A stretch of 64,000 nt of DNA from an uncultured Lachnospiraceae bacterium (GTDB lineage: Bacteria > Bacillota > Clostridia > Lachnospirales > Lachnospiraceae): NCBI GenBank assembly GCA_900317755.1, contig ONHZ01000011.1:1-64000 (forward strand), read 5' to 3'. This document shows, in pieces, positions 17,527 to 25,563 of the stretch. Under the pieces are notes generated by a model. It saw only the letters and a list, made by a program, of their open reading frames with translations. It was not told the origin of the DNA and ran no database searches. The position numbers were made by a program, and so were the translations under genes. The stretch's first letter is position 1. Each line of letters starts with the position of its first letter.

Positions 17527-17614
17527 CGGAGAGAGTGGGATTCGAACCCACGCACCGGAAAACCGATGACCGCATTTCGAGTGCGGCTCGTTATGACCAC
17601 TTCGATATCTCTCC
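17527..17614 (-). tRNA. tRNA-Ser: tRNA-Ser (anticodon CGA)
   Basis: Read on the minus strand this folds into a serine tRNA: acceptor GGAGAGA/TCTCTCC, anticodon stem CCGCA/TGCGG around loop CTCGAAA (anticodon CGA, codon UCG), a long variable arm with CCGGTTTTCCGG, and T-arm GTGGG-TTCGAAT-CCCAC. It is 88 nt without a CCA end (CTT follows the discriminator G), so CCA must be added enzymatically. It is convergent with the flavodoxin gene. Confidence 0.95.
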
Positions 17615-17649
17615 GAAAGACCTAAAAAATTTATCGGCTTTGTGTTTTA

Positions 17650-17658
17650 TGGTATAAT
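17650..17658 (+). promoter_or_regulatory. Extended -10 promoter of the glycosyltransferase gene
   Basis: TGGTATAAT at 17650-17658 is a perfect extended -10 box. The -35 position (TTTATC, 17630-17635) is poor. It lies about 100 bp before the glycosyltransferase ATG and overlaps the divergent tRNA promoter region. Confidence 0.45.
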
Positions 17659-17696
17659 AAAACGCAGAGCCTTTATTTTTGGTCACAAACATATCT

Positions 17697-17725
17697 ATTT
17701 TATAGTAATGCAAGTCGGGTGTCAA
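17697..17725 (-). promoter_or_regulatory. Promoter of tRNA-Ser
   Basis: On the minus strand, TTGACA (17720-17725) and TAAAAT (17697-17702) are separated by 17 bp, about 80 bp upstream of the tRNA 5' end. Confidence 0.65.
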
Positions 17726-17759
17726 ACAAAATTTGAGTAATGAAACGAAGGACAAATAT

Positions 17760-18821
17760 ATGATAACAATCAGTCTCTGTATGATCGTAAAAAATGAAGA
17801 AGAGCGCCTGCCGAAGTGCCTGGACTCACTGAAGAACCTCGTGGATGAAATATTAATAGCTGACACAGGCTCCACGGACAATACAAAAAAGATAGCTAAG
17901 AGTTATGGCGCAAAGGTCTATGATTTTGAGTGGCACGATGATTTCTCCGAAGCCAGAAATTTTATTTTCAGCAAGGCAAAATGCGACTATATCTATTCGG
18001 CTGATGCAGATGAAGAAATTGACGAAGAAAATCAGGAGAAATTTAAAGCCTTGAAGGAGGCTATGGATCCACGGATTGAGATGGTTGAAATGTATTATGC
18101 AAACCAGCTTGAATACCGTACTGTTTATAATTATGATAAGGAACTCCGTCCGAAGCTTTTCAAAAGAATCCGCACATTTCTGTGGGAGGATTCGATTCAT
18201 GAGCAGGTCAGGCTTTCGCCTATGATTTTTGAAAGCGACATTGAGATAATTCACAAGCCTTCCGGTTCACATGCTGAGCGGGATCTTGCAAATTTCCGAA
18301 AAGCAATTGATGCAGGAAACATCATGTCAAACCGCCTTATAAATATGTATGCAAGGGAACTTTATATGGCAGGAGAAAAGGAGGATCTCGTAAGCGCAAT
18401 CCCATTTATGACAGCAACGGCATCGGCTAGTGAAGATGCAGATACATTGAGAAATGCACTGATTATCCTGGAAAGGGCTTACAGGCTTTCAGGCGATGAC
18501 ATAGCATTCAATAAATACGCAATGAAGGATGTGAGTCTTGGCTCGTGTTCGGAAACCTGCATGGAGCTTGGTGAATATTATTTTGAGAAGAAGGATTTTG
18601 ATGAGGCGCTGATCTGGTTTTACAATGCCTACCACGAGACGAAGCCGGTACTTGACATCAGAACCGGAGGAAGTGCTGCGCTTTCAAGAATCTCTGACTG
18701 CTATGAGGAGCTTCATGATGCAAAGAACAGGGATATGTATTATGAGCTCTCGAAGGAGGAGGCAGAGAAGGAACTACAAGCCAATTCTGAAGATGATCAT
18801 TCAGATGCAGCTAATATCTAA
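17760..18821 (+). CDS. Family 2 glycosyltransferase with C-terminal TPR-like region
   Basis: A 353-residue protein. Residues 1-200 are a GT-A glycosyltransferase: ISLCMIVKNEEERLPKCLDSL, ILIADTGSTDNT, YGAKVYDFEWHDDFSEARNF and the DxD-like YSADADEEI. LWEDSIHEQV follows. The remaining 150 residues are helical and TPR-like (LGEYYFEKKDFDEALIWFYNAY). This architecture is shared with SunS-like and polysaccharide glycosyltransferases acting on proteins or glycans. No signal peptide or membrane helix is seen. GAAGGA lies 7 bp before the ATG. The gene stands alone with its own terminator. The acceptor cannot be predicted. Confidence 0.85.
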   Translation: MITISLCMIVKNEEERLPKCLDSLKNLVDEILIADTGSTDNTKKIAKSYGAKVYDFEWHDDFSEARNFIFSKAKCDYIYSADADEEIDEENQEKFKALKEAMDPRIEMVEMYYANQLEYRTVYNYDKELRPKLFKRIRTFLWEDSIHEQVRLSPMIFESDIEIIHKPSGSHAERDLANFRKAIDAGNIMSNRLINMYARELYMAGEKEDLVSAIPFMTATASASEDADTLRNALIILERAYRLSGDDIAFNKYAMKDVSLGSCSETCMELGEYYFEKKDFDEALIWFYNAYHETKPVLDIRTGGSAALSRISDCYEELHDAKNRDMYYELSKEEAEKELQANSEDDHSDAANI

Positions 18822-18925
18822 TTCTGACGATTTCTGCCCAAAGCGATTTTGATACCTGATTATTTCAACAAAACTACAGAAACCTTGAAAATCGGATACC
18901 AAAAATCATATATTTTTACATTTGT

Positions 18926-18964
18926 CAACCACAAGTTTTGAAAAAATCTTGTGGTTGTTTCTTT
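18926..18964 (+). terminator. Terminator after the glycosyltransferase gene
   Basis: CAACCACAAG (18926-18935) pairs perfectly with CTTGTGGTTG (18948-18957), followed by TTTCTTT. Confidence 0.75.
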
Positions 18965-18983
18965 AGTTGAATCGTATTACAAT
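18955..18983 (+). promoter_or_regulatory. Probable promoter of the AAA/DUF234 ATPase gene
   Basis: TTGTTT at 18955-18960 and TACAAT at 18978-18983 with a 17 bp spacer, 47 bp before the ATG. The -35 overlaps the end of the preceding terminator stem. Confidence 0.45.
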
Positions 18984-19030
18984 AAAATGACATTGATGGC
19001 ATATTCCTCCGCTTTTTTGAGGTTCAATAT

Positions 19031-20398
19031 ATGATTTTTGGCAGAGAAAAAGAAACAGAAGAAATAAATGAATACCTTTCTACGGATGGCAGCAAGGTGC
19101 TGCTTGTCTATGGCAGGAAGGGAATAGGAAAATCTGCACTTTTGAAGGAGATTCTGAAGAACCGTCCCCATGCGTATCTTACGGCATATGAGACAACTGG
19201 TTCAGAGGAGCTTTCCGTTCTGTCAAAGGAAATGAATTCTGAAAAAGTAAAGACAGCATCAGAACTTTTTTCAAAGATAAAAGATCTTGCCGCAGGTCGT
19301 GAATACACGCTTGTTATTGACAATTTTCCGGCATTTGTAAAAGCGGATGCCGCGTTTCAGAATGAACTTTTTGAGATATTCAAAAAAGATTTTTCTGGAA
19401 AGAATATCAAGTTGATCCTTGTTTCGGACGCTTTCTTAGTTCTGGACAAATTATTTTTCAAAAAGAATTCCTTATGGAATGATTATCTATATAAATCACT
19501 CGAGATAAAGCCGCTTGATTTTTATGAATCCATGGAATTTTATCCTGATGCAGAGAATTCTGACAAGGCATTTTTCTATGGCATTACAGGCGGGATACCG
19601 GCTGTATTAAAGCAGCTTACGAAAGAGCCGGCTGAAAGCATCAGAAAGCTTTTTCTGCCTGATGGCGGCAATACATATCTTCCTGAGGACAATATGAAGG
19701 AAGAACTCCGCGAAATGAGTAATTACAACAGGGTTCTGAAGGCACTGTCGAATGATCATACCAGAGTAAACGATCTGGCGCTCGTCACTGAAAGGTCAAA
19801 GGATATTGTCGTTCCGTATATGAATACGCTGATGGATCTTTCGGTCGTTACCAAGGAATGTCCTGTCACAGAGAAGACAAACAGAAAGAAGACACGGTAT
19901 TCTATTTTAAATACCTATGATTATTTCTGGTACAGATATTTTGCGTCTAATATAGATCTTTATTTTGCGGGGAAATATGATGAGATAGCGTCAATTATCG
20001 ATAAGGACAGGAAGGATTTTCTGAAGATCGTCTATACAAATATTGTAAAGACTGCGATCAAGAAGCATAAATGCCCTGGTCTTATTTTTGATACAGACGA
20101 TATTGGAAACTGGTGGGAGAATGACGAGGAGAAGAAAACTTCCGAAGGCTTCGATTTAGTTGCCATTGGGAGGTCGAATGGAAAAAAGACTATTTGTTAT
20201 GGCAGGATTTTCTGCAATGATGAGCCACTTGACCTCAGGGAAGTAAAGAGCCTGATCGAACTTACCAGAAAAGTAAAAGAAAAGGGAGACAGCACCTACT
20301 ATCTCGCCTTTTCCAGCAGTGGATTCTTAGAGACTGCACGAACAGCCGCAGCCACAATCAAAAATATTATTCTGGTGTCGCTTGACGATATCGTTTGA
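19031..20398 (+). CDS. AAA ATPase with C-terminal DUF234 domain
   Basis: A 455-residue STAND-like ATPase of the archaeal-ATPase/DUF234 group. The N-terminus is IFGREKETEEINEYL, with Walker A GRKGIGKS, Walker B TLVIDNFP, and sensor-like LILVSDAF. A winged-helix-like segment lies at about residues 235-290 (NRVLKALSNDH...VVPYMNTLMDL). The C-terminal DUF234 region (about 310-455) is nuclease-like in fold (GFDLVAIGR...TICYGRIF). Function is unknown. Relatives are often solitary, as here. The GAGG at 19018 supports the start. Confidence 0.85.
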   Translation: MIFGREKETEEINEYLSTDGSKVLLVYGRKGIGKSALLKEILKNRPHAYLTAYETTGSEELSVLSKEMNSEKVKTASELFSKIKDLAAGREYTLVIDNFPAFVKADAAFQNELFEIFKKDFSGKNIKLILVSDAFLVLDKLFFKKNSLWNDYLYKSLEIKPLDFYESMEFYPDAENSDKAFFYGITGGIPAVLKQLTKEPAESIRKLFLPDGGNTYLPEDNMKEELREMSNYNRVLKALSNDHTRVNDLALVTERSKDIVVPYMNTLMDLSVVTKECPVTEKTNRKKTRYSILNTYDYFWYRYFASNIDLYFAGKYDEIASIIDKDRKDFLKIVYTNIVKTAIKKHKCPGLIFDTDDIGNWWENDEEKKTSEGFDLVAIGRSNGKKTICYGRIFCNDEPLDLREVKSLIELTRKVKEKGDSTYYLAFSSSGFLETARTAAATIKNIILVSLDDIV

Positions 20399-20469
20399 TG
20401 TGAGGAATGTAATGACACATCGATATAAGTGAGATCGTCAGGCATCTTTCATCATTGTATGAGAAAAAA

Positions 20470-21555
20470 TTATTTTTCTCCGATTTCGTATACAGTCCTA
20501 TGCCTGTAGGTCTTCCTTTCATCAATAACAGGCTGGTCAAATCCCGGAATATTTATTGCATTAGGAAAATACTGTGACTCCATTGCGACGCCTTTTCTTC
20601 GGTTGTAAATTTCTCCGTATTTTCCTTTCACACCATTCTGAATATAGTTTCCAGTATAAATCTGGATTCCCGGAAGGTCTGTATATACAGTGACCTTTCT
20701 TGAAGCTGAATAGAGCGTGCACGCCTCATATACATTGAGCGAATCTGAATCATCTGATGCCGTTAATGAATATTCCTTTGACAGTAAATCATCAGTATTC
20801 TTCAGGACAAAATTGTGGTCATACCCGCCTGCAAATTTCAGCTCATCATAATCATCTTCAATATGTTTTCCAAATGGCATTGGTTCATGAAAATCAAAAG
20901 GCGTTTTTGAAATGTCTCTGAATGAACCATCTGGAATTGATTTTTCATCAGCATAGGTAATCTTGTCAGAGTGAATAGAAAGTTCATGTTCAAGGACGTT
21001 GGCAGATCCATCAAGATTGAAATAGCCATGAAATGTAGGATTCCATACCGTTTTCCCGTCAGCCTTTGCGCTGTAATCTATAATCATGGATTTTTCAGTA
21101 ATCGTATATTTTACTTCCATATGAAGCGCATGTGGGAATCCCTGGTCACCGTCCGGGGAATCAAGTGCAAATGTAATGGAAGTGTCCGTCACATCTTTCA
21201 CCTCCCAGATTCGTTTGAAATAAGCATCAGGTCCTGAATGAAGATTGTTCATTCCATTGTCATTTTTGGCAAGCTCATAGGTCTTTCCTTCAAGAGAAAA
21301 ATGTGCCCCGCCAATTCTGTTCGCGCATCTTCCTACAATTGCGCCAAAGCATGGATCATTGTCAAAATAATCTGAAAGCTCATCAAAGCCAAGCATGATG
21401 TCAACAGCTTTGTTTTCAGCATCGTTAAAATGCTTTACAAGCTTTAGGCAGATGGCTCCGTAGTTCATGAATTCTCCGTGAAGAGCTTCAGTGCCGATGG
21501 CATAAGAATAAATATCCATGCCCTCAGGTGATGTTCCCAATAGTTTTCTGTTCAT
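20470..21555 (-). CDS. galM: Aldose 1-epimerase
   Basis: A 361-residue mutarotase. Conserved points are GAICLKL in the N-terminal strand, FGAIVGRCANRIGGAHF, LHSGPDAYFKRIW, NPTFHGYFNLDG (with catalytic His), GYDHNFVL, PGIQIYTGNYI and the catalytic Glu region GVAMESQYFPNAIN. It interconverts alpha and beta anomers of galactose or glucose. ATG 21555 has AAAGGGAAAAT upstream. An in-frame extension to 21636 lacks a site and overlaps the divergent PBP promoter region. It would complement the beta-galactosidases in this window, though it is not next to them. Confidence 0.93.
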   Translation of the reverse strand: MNRKLLGTSPEGMDIYSYAIGTEALHGEFMNYGAICLKLVKHFNDAENKAVDIMLGFDELSDYFDNDPCFGAIVGRCANRIGGAHFSLEGKTYELAKNDNGMNNLHSGPDAYFKRIWEVKDVTDTSITFALDSPDGDQGFPHALHMEVKYTITEKSMIIDYSAKADGKTVWNPTFHGYFNLDGSANVLEHELSIHSDKITYADEKSIPDGSFRDISKTPFDFHEPMPFGKHIEDDYDELKFAGGYDHNFVLKNTDDLLSKEYSLTASDDSDSLNVYEACTLYSASRKVTVYTDLPGIQIYTGNYIQNGVKGKYGEIYNRRKGVAMESQYFPNAINIPGFDQPVIDERKTYRHRTVYEIGEK

Positions 21556-21646
21556 ATTTTCCCTTTCATAAATAAATATTTCATTCGAAATCCCGATAAG
21601 ATTACTGAATGAAAACAATAATAAAACACATTCCACCGCGTGTTTT

Positions 21647-21675
21647 TTGACACTTTACGAACATTATAATATAAT
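21647..21675 (+). promoter_or_regulatory. Promoter of the class A PBP gene
   Basis: Consensus TTGACA at 21647-21652 and TATAAT at 21670-21675 with a 17 bp spacer, about 60 bp before the PBP start codon. Confidence 0.75.
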
Positions 21676-21734
21676 ACCCGTTGGCGTTAATATTAGTAAT
21701 TAGACGAATTTTACATTAATTTTTTGGCATATAA

Positions 21735-24107
21735 ATGGCAAAGAAAAAAAGCAAAAAGAAAAAGCATAGATTTCTAAAAGGATTTTTAATATTTCAGCTC
21801 GTTATTCTGCTCCTTCTTCTGGCAGGACTCACATGGTTTTATATGAGCGGGTATGGTGCGAAGATTACCAGCCTTCACAATGAGGCAGTTGCCTTTGTAC
21901 AGAATTCCTCAGTTGACACTTTTAAGGCCAGCGAGACATCCGAAGCCTATGATAAAGATGGCAATAAAATTTCAGTCATGAAGGGCGAGAAGGATGTTTA
22001 CTATATTGCTTTTGATGATATTCCGCAGTATGCGAAGGATGCGATTATTTCTATCGAGGACAAGAAATTCTATGAGCATCACGGCGTAGATTACCAGGCT
22101 ATCATGAGGGCGGCTATTTCCTATCTGAAGAATAAGAAGATCACCCAGGGCGGAAGTACCATTACCCAGCAGCTTGCCAGAAACATCTTCCTCTCTCAGG
22201 ACAAAACCTGGGAAAGAAAGGTCGAAGAAATCTTTGTCGCAACAGAGCTTGAAAAGAAATATTCAAAGCAGCAGATACTTGAGTTTTACCTGAATAATGT
22301 CTATTTTGCAAATGGCGTTTATGGAATAGGTGCTGCATCGAAGTATTATTTCAGTAAGAATCTTTCGGATCTGAGTCTGGCGCAGATTACCTATCTATGT
22401 GCCATTCCGAACAGACCTACATATTATGACCCGATTCTTTATCCTGATCATACGAAGACAAGGCAGGATAAGATTCTAAAAAATATGCTTGAGGATCAGA
22501 AGATTTCCCAGGATAGCTATGATAGCGCTGTCGCTGAAACGATTACCCTTTCACTTCCTGAAGAAGTAAAGCATAATTATGCAGAGACCTATACTTTTTA
22601 CTGTGCGACTGAGGCCCTGATGGAAATGGGCGGTTTCCAGTTCAAGTCTGATTTTGCAAATGCGACAGAACGTACACAGTATGAGAATGAGTACAATGAT
22701 TATTACAACGCCTGCAACAGAAAGCTTTTTACAGGCGGTTATCGAATCTATACTTCACTTGATATGACAATGCAGCAGGAGCTGCAGGATGCTATTGACA
22801 ACAGGCTTTCCTTTAATACCGATGTTCAGGATAATGGTGTTTATGATCTGCAGGGGGCAGGTGTCTGCATTGATAATTCTACAGGCAAGGTCTGCGCAAT
22901 CATCGGTGGAAGATCGCAGGAGGCAACAGGCTATACCTTAAACCGTGCTTTCCAGAGCTTCAGGCAGCCTGGTTCTTCGATAAAGCCGCTTATTGTTTAT
23001 ACGCCGGCAATTGAAAGAGGACTGACACCGGATACCATTGTATATGATGTAAAGGATCCCGATGGACCTGCAAATTCTGGTGGGAGCTATGGCGGTGCAA
23101 TGAAGCTTAGGACGGCAGTTGAGCTTTCAAAGAATACTGTAGCCTACAAAATATTCCAGGAACTTACGCCTGAGGTCGGAATTAATTATCTCATGAATAT
23201 GCATTTCGACAGGATTACGGATGAGGATAAATATCCTGCCGCAGCACTTGGCGGACTTACAAACGGCGTGTCCCCGCTTGATATGGCCAAGGGCTATGCT
23301 ACGATTGAGAATGATGGCGTGTACAGAAATCCATCGTGTATTGTGAAGATAACCGATTCAGATGGCAATATTGTTTACCAGCCGGATGATACAAGCGAAG
23401 TCATTTACAAGCAGAATGCTGCCAGGACAATGACAGATATCCTGACCGGTGTTCTGATTCGTGGTACAGGACGAGGACTTGGCATAAAGGAGACGCCGAC
23501 TGCAGGAAAGACCGGAACTACGAATGATTACAAGGATGGTTGGTTCTGCGGATTTTCCAGATATTATACGACGACGATCTGGGTCGGCTGTGATCAGCCA
23601 AGAAAGGTGAGGAATCTTCAGGGTGCATCCTATCCTGGACATATCTGGCATGACTTTATGGAGACCATCCACGAAGGAAAAGATTCTCTCGATTTCCTTC
23701 CTGCAGCAGATGTGGATTATGAAGGAATTGATGATTATTCCTGGCTTCATGCATCAAGCGGTGTAGTCGAGGAGCCTAGCGGTGTAGTGAATGCAGATGG
23801 AACCATTACTTATGCCGATGGCAGTGTGAAATATACAGATGGAACGATTCATTATCCAGATGGCAGCATAAAGAATCCTGATGGAAATACGCTTCACACG
23901 GATGGCTCTGTTACGAATGCTGATGGTTCGGTCACCTATCCGGATGGGACTACTGTGCCGGCAGGTGCAGCAACACAGAATACGACTACTGATCCGAATG
24001 CTGCAACTGACCCTAATGCAGCCACTACGCCGGATACTACTGCAGCTCCTGACACAACTACGGATGCCACACAGCAGCCGGCAGAAGATACGACGCAGAC
24101 GCCATAA
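21735..24107 (+). CDS. Class A penicillin-binding protein (PBP1A type)
   Basis: A 790-residue bifunctional peptidoglycan synthase. A Lys-rich cytoplasmic start and one membrane helix (about residues 14-36) come first. The GT51 transglycosylase follows, with the catalytic Glu in SIEDKKFYEHHGVD (about 107), GGSTITQQLARN and the EIFVATELEKKYSK motif. The transpeptidase has SSIK (about 414), SKNT (about 463) and KTGTT (about 590). After it comes a tail of eight heptads with a conserved Asp-Gly, then a Thr/Pro/Ala-rich low-complexity end. The motifs are intact. It has its own promoter and no strong ribosome binding site. Confidence 0.95.
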   Translation: MAKKKSKKKKHRFLKGFLIFQLVILLLLLAGLTWFYMSGYGAKITSLHNEAVAFVQNSSVDTFKASETSEAYDKDGNKISVMKGEKDVYYIAFDDIPQYAKDAIISIEDKKFYEHHGVDYQAIMRAAISYLKNKKITQGGSTITQQLARNIFLSQDKTWERKVEEIFVATELEKKYSKQQILEFYLNNVYFANGVYGIGAASKYYFSKNLSDLSLAQITYLCAIPNRPTYYDPILYPDHTKTRQDKILKNMLEDQKISQDSYDSAVAETITLSLPEEVKHNYAETYTFYCATEALMEMGGFQFKSDFANATERTQYENEYNDYYNACNRKLFTGGYRIYTSLDMTMQQELQDAIDNRLSFNTDVQDNGVYDLQGAGVCIDNSTGKVCAIIGGRSQEATGYTLNRAFQSFRQPGSSIKPLIVYTPAIERGLTPDTIVYDVKDPDGPANSGGSYGGAMKLRTAVELSKNTVAYKIFQELTPEVGINYLMNMHFDRITDEDKYPAAALGGLTNGVSPLDMAKGYATIENDGVYRNPSCIVKITDSDGNIVYQPDDTSEVIYKQNAARTMTDILTGVLIRGTGRGLGIKETPTAGKTGTTNDYKDGWFCGFSRYYTTTIWVGCDQPRKVRNLQGASYPGHIWHDFMETIHEGKDSLDFLPAADVDYEGIDDYSWLHASSGVVEEPSGVVNADGTITYADGSVKYTDGTIHYPDGSIKNPDGNTLHTDGSVTNADGSVTYPDGTTVPAGAATQNTTTDPNAATDPNAATTPDTTAAPDTTTDATQQPAEDTTQTP
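23790..23957 (+). repeat. Eight in-frame 21 bp repeats in the PBP tail
   Basis: Eight consecutive heptads of the form x-x-D-G-(T/S)-(I/V)-x (NADGTIT, YADGSVK, YTDGTIH and so on) are encoded by 168 bp of imperfect 21 bp tandem repeats. The protein repeat is better kept than the DNA repeat, which suggests selection on the peptide. Confidence 0.8.
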
Positions 24108-24166
24108 ATTGCAGTTACAGGTCAGCTCCAAACATGCTTGTCGTGTGTAAAGGTGCGTAAACTGTA

Positions 24167-24195
24167 TTGATGTTTTGATGGAAAATATTTATAAT
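24167..24195 (+). promoter_or_regulatory. Promoter of the glucokinase gene
   Basis: TTGATG at 24167-24172 and TATAAT at 24190-24195 with a 17 bp spacer, giving a leader of roughly 100 nt. Confidence 0.55.
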
Positions 24196-24301
24196 CAATT
24201 TTGGTAATGTTTTTGTGCCAAAGTATACCGTAAAGCATTTCGGATGGTTCGCTTTGCTTTATGTATTTGTATGAGGCACGGATTTTATTTGAGGGGAAAA
24301 T

Positions 24302-25246
24302 ATGAAGACATACGCAATCGGAATTGATCTTGGTGGCACCACAGTAAAGCTTGGTCTTTTCAAAACAACAGGGGAACTTCTTGATAAATGGGAAATCAAG
24401 ACAAATACAAAGGATAATGGCAGCTGGATTCTGCCTGACATTGCAGATACGATTGATAAAAAGCTTGAGAAGGAAAGCATCAGAAAGGATGATGTACAGG
24501 GAGTCGGAATCGGTGTTCCCGGGGCAGTTCTTCCAAATGGTGTCGTAAACCGCTGCGTCAATCTCGGCTGGGATGTTGTTCCCATTGAGGATCAGCTTTC
24601 AAAGCTCACAGGTCTTACGGTAAAGGCAGGAAATGATGCAAATGTTGCAGCCCTCGGTGAATACTGGAAGGGTTCTGGAGAGGATTTCTCAAGCATCGTC
24701 TTAGTCACTCTTGGTACAGGTGTTGGCGGCGGCATCATCATCAATGGCAGGATGCTGGTGGGCTTCAATGGTGCAGGCGGTGAAATCGGTCACATCAATG
24801 TGAATCCTGATGAGACGCTTACCTGTGGCTGCGGAAACCATGGCTGCCTTGAACAGTACGCATCTGCTACAGGCGTTGTCCGTATGGCACATGAGGCTCT
24901 TGAAAGCTCTAAGGAAGACAGCATCATGCGTTCCGACAACAACCTCACTGCAAAGGACATCTTTGATTATGCAAAGAAAGGCGATGCACTCGCACTTTCA
25001 GTGGTTGATGATTCCATGAGCATTCTTGGAAGGGCACTTGCAATCATTGCTAATACAGTGAATCCTGAAGCAATCATCATTGGCGGCGGTCTTTCAAAGA
25101 ATGGACCTATCGTTCTTGAGCATATCCGTCCGTCCTTCGATCAATATGCTTTTCATGCTGTACGAAATACGAAGATTCTTCTTGCTTCGCTCACAAACGA
25201 TGCAGGGATCTATGGATGTGCAAAGCTTGTCATCGGTGGAGAGTGA
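24302..25246 (+). CDS. glcK: ROK family glucokinase
   Basis: A 314-residue ROK kinase phosphorylating glucose to glucose 6-phosphate. The ATP phosphate loop IGIDLGGTTVKLGLF is at the N-terminus. GVGIGVPGAV, KAGNDANVAALGEYW (catalytic Asp), LGTGVGGGIIING, GGEIGHINV and the ROK zinc motif CGCGNHGCLEQYAS follow. Length matches Firmicute GlcK. GAGGGGAAAAT precedes the ATG. It stands alone between a promoter and a terminator, and supplies the kinase step for glucose released by the glycosidases in this window. Confidence 0.95.
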   Translation: MKTYAIGIDLGGTTVKLGLFKTTGELLDKWEIKTNTKDNGSWILPDIADTIDKKLEKESIRKDDVQGVGIGVPGAVLPNGVVNRCVNLGWDVVPIEDQLSKLTGLTVKAGNDANVAALGEYWKGSGEDFSSIVLVTLGTGVGGGIIINGRMLVGFNGAGGEIGHINVNPDETLTCGCGNHGCLEQYASATGVVRMAHEALESSKEDSIMRSDNNLTAKDIFDYAKKGDALALSVVDDSMSILGRALAIIANTVNPEAIIIGGGLSKNGPIVLEHIRPSFDQYAFHAVRNTKILLASLTNDAGIYGCAKLVIGGE

Positions 25247-25283
25247 TTGCATATACTTTCTTAATTTTGTTTAGCAAATATTT

Positions 25284-25314
25284 GGGACCATGCAAAAGCG
25301 ATGGTCCCTTTTCT
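25284..25314 (+). terminator. Terminator after glcK
   Basis: GGGACCAT (25284-25291) pairs with ATGGTCCC (25301-25308), followed by TTTTCT. Confidence 0.8.
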
Positions 25315-25375
25315 AATGGCTAATGTGATTTTGTTATAATATGTATTTGGACCGGATTCAATCATAAAATAACAC

Positions 25376-25404
25376 TTGAAATTCGTCTCCCTTTTTGTTA
25401 TATT
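25376..25404 (+). promoter_or_regulatory. Promoter of tRNA-Pro
   Basis: TTGAAA at 25376-25381 and TATATT at 25399-25404 with a 17 bp spacer, 27 bp before the tRNA 5' end. Confidence 0.65.
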
Positions 25405-25431
25405 ATTAAAGCTTTTGACGAAAAAGCATTT

Positions 25432-25505
25432 CGATGTGTGGCTCAGCTTGGTAGAGCGCTGCGTTCGGGACGCAGAGGTCGCTGGTTCGAATCCAGTCAC
25501 ATCGA
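25432..25505 (+). tRNA. tRNA-Pro: tRNA-Pro (anticodon CGG)
   Basis: Acceptor CGATGTG/CACATCG, D-arm GCTCAGCTTGGTAGAGC, anticodon stem CTGCG/CGCAG around loop TTCGGGA (anticodon CGG, codon CCG), and T-arm GCTGG-TTCGAAT-CCAGT. It is 74 nt with discriminator A and no encoded CCA (TGA follows). Confidence 0.95.
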
Positions 25506-25516
25506 TGAAAACACGA

Positions 25517-25551
25517 TTGCCCGGGCTTCAAAGGTCCGGGTAATTTCTGTT
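25517..25551 (+). terminator. Terminator after tRNA-Pro
   Basis: TTGCCCGG (25517-25524) pairs with CCGGGTAA (25536-25543) with one mismatch, followed by TTTCTGTT. It lies just before the efflux operon. Confidence 0.5.
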
Positions 25552-25563
25552 AATTAAGAATCT

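Noticed and set aside
23790..23957. Possible CRISPR-like array because of regular spacing
   Set aside because: The units are contiguous 21 bp coding repeats without spacers, in frame with the PBP, and no cas genes are present.
23754..24131. Cys/Arg/Ile-rich minus-strand frame over the PBP tail
   Set aside because: Its odd composition is the reverse complement of the DG and Thr/Pro repeats. No independent support.
25261..25500. Minus-strand frame beginning MTGFEPATSASRTQRSTKLSH
   Set aside because: It is the well-known artefact of translating the antisense strand of a tRNA gene (tRNA-Pro at 25432-25505).
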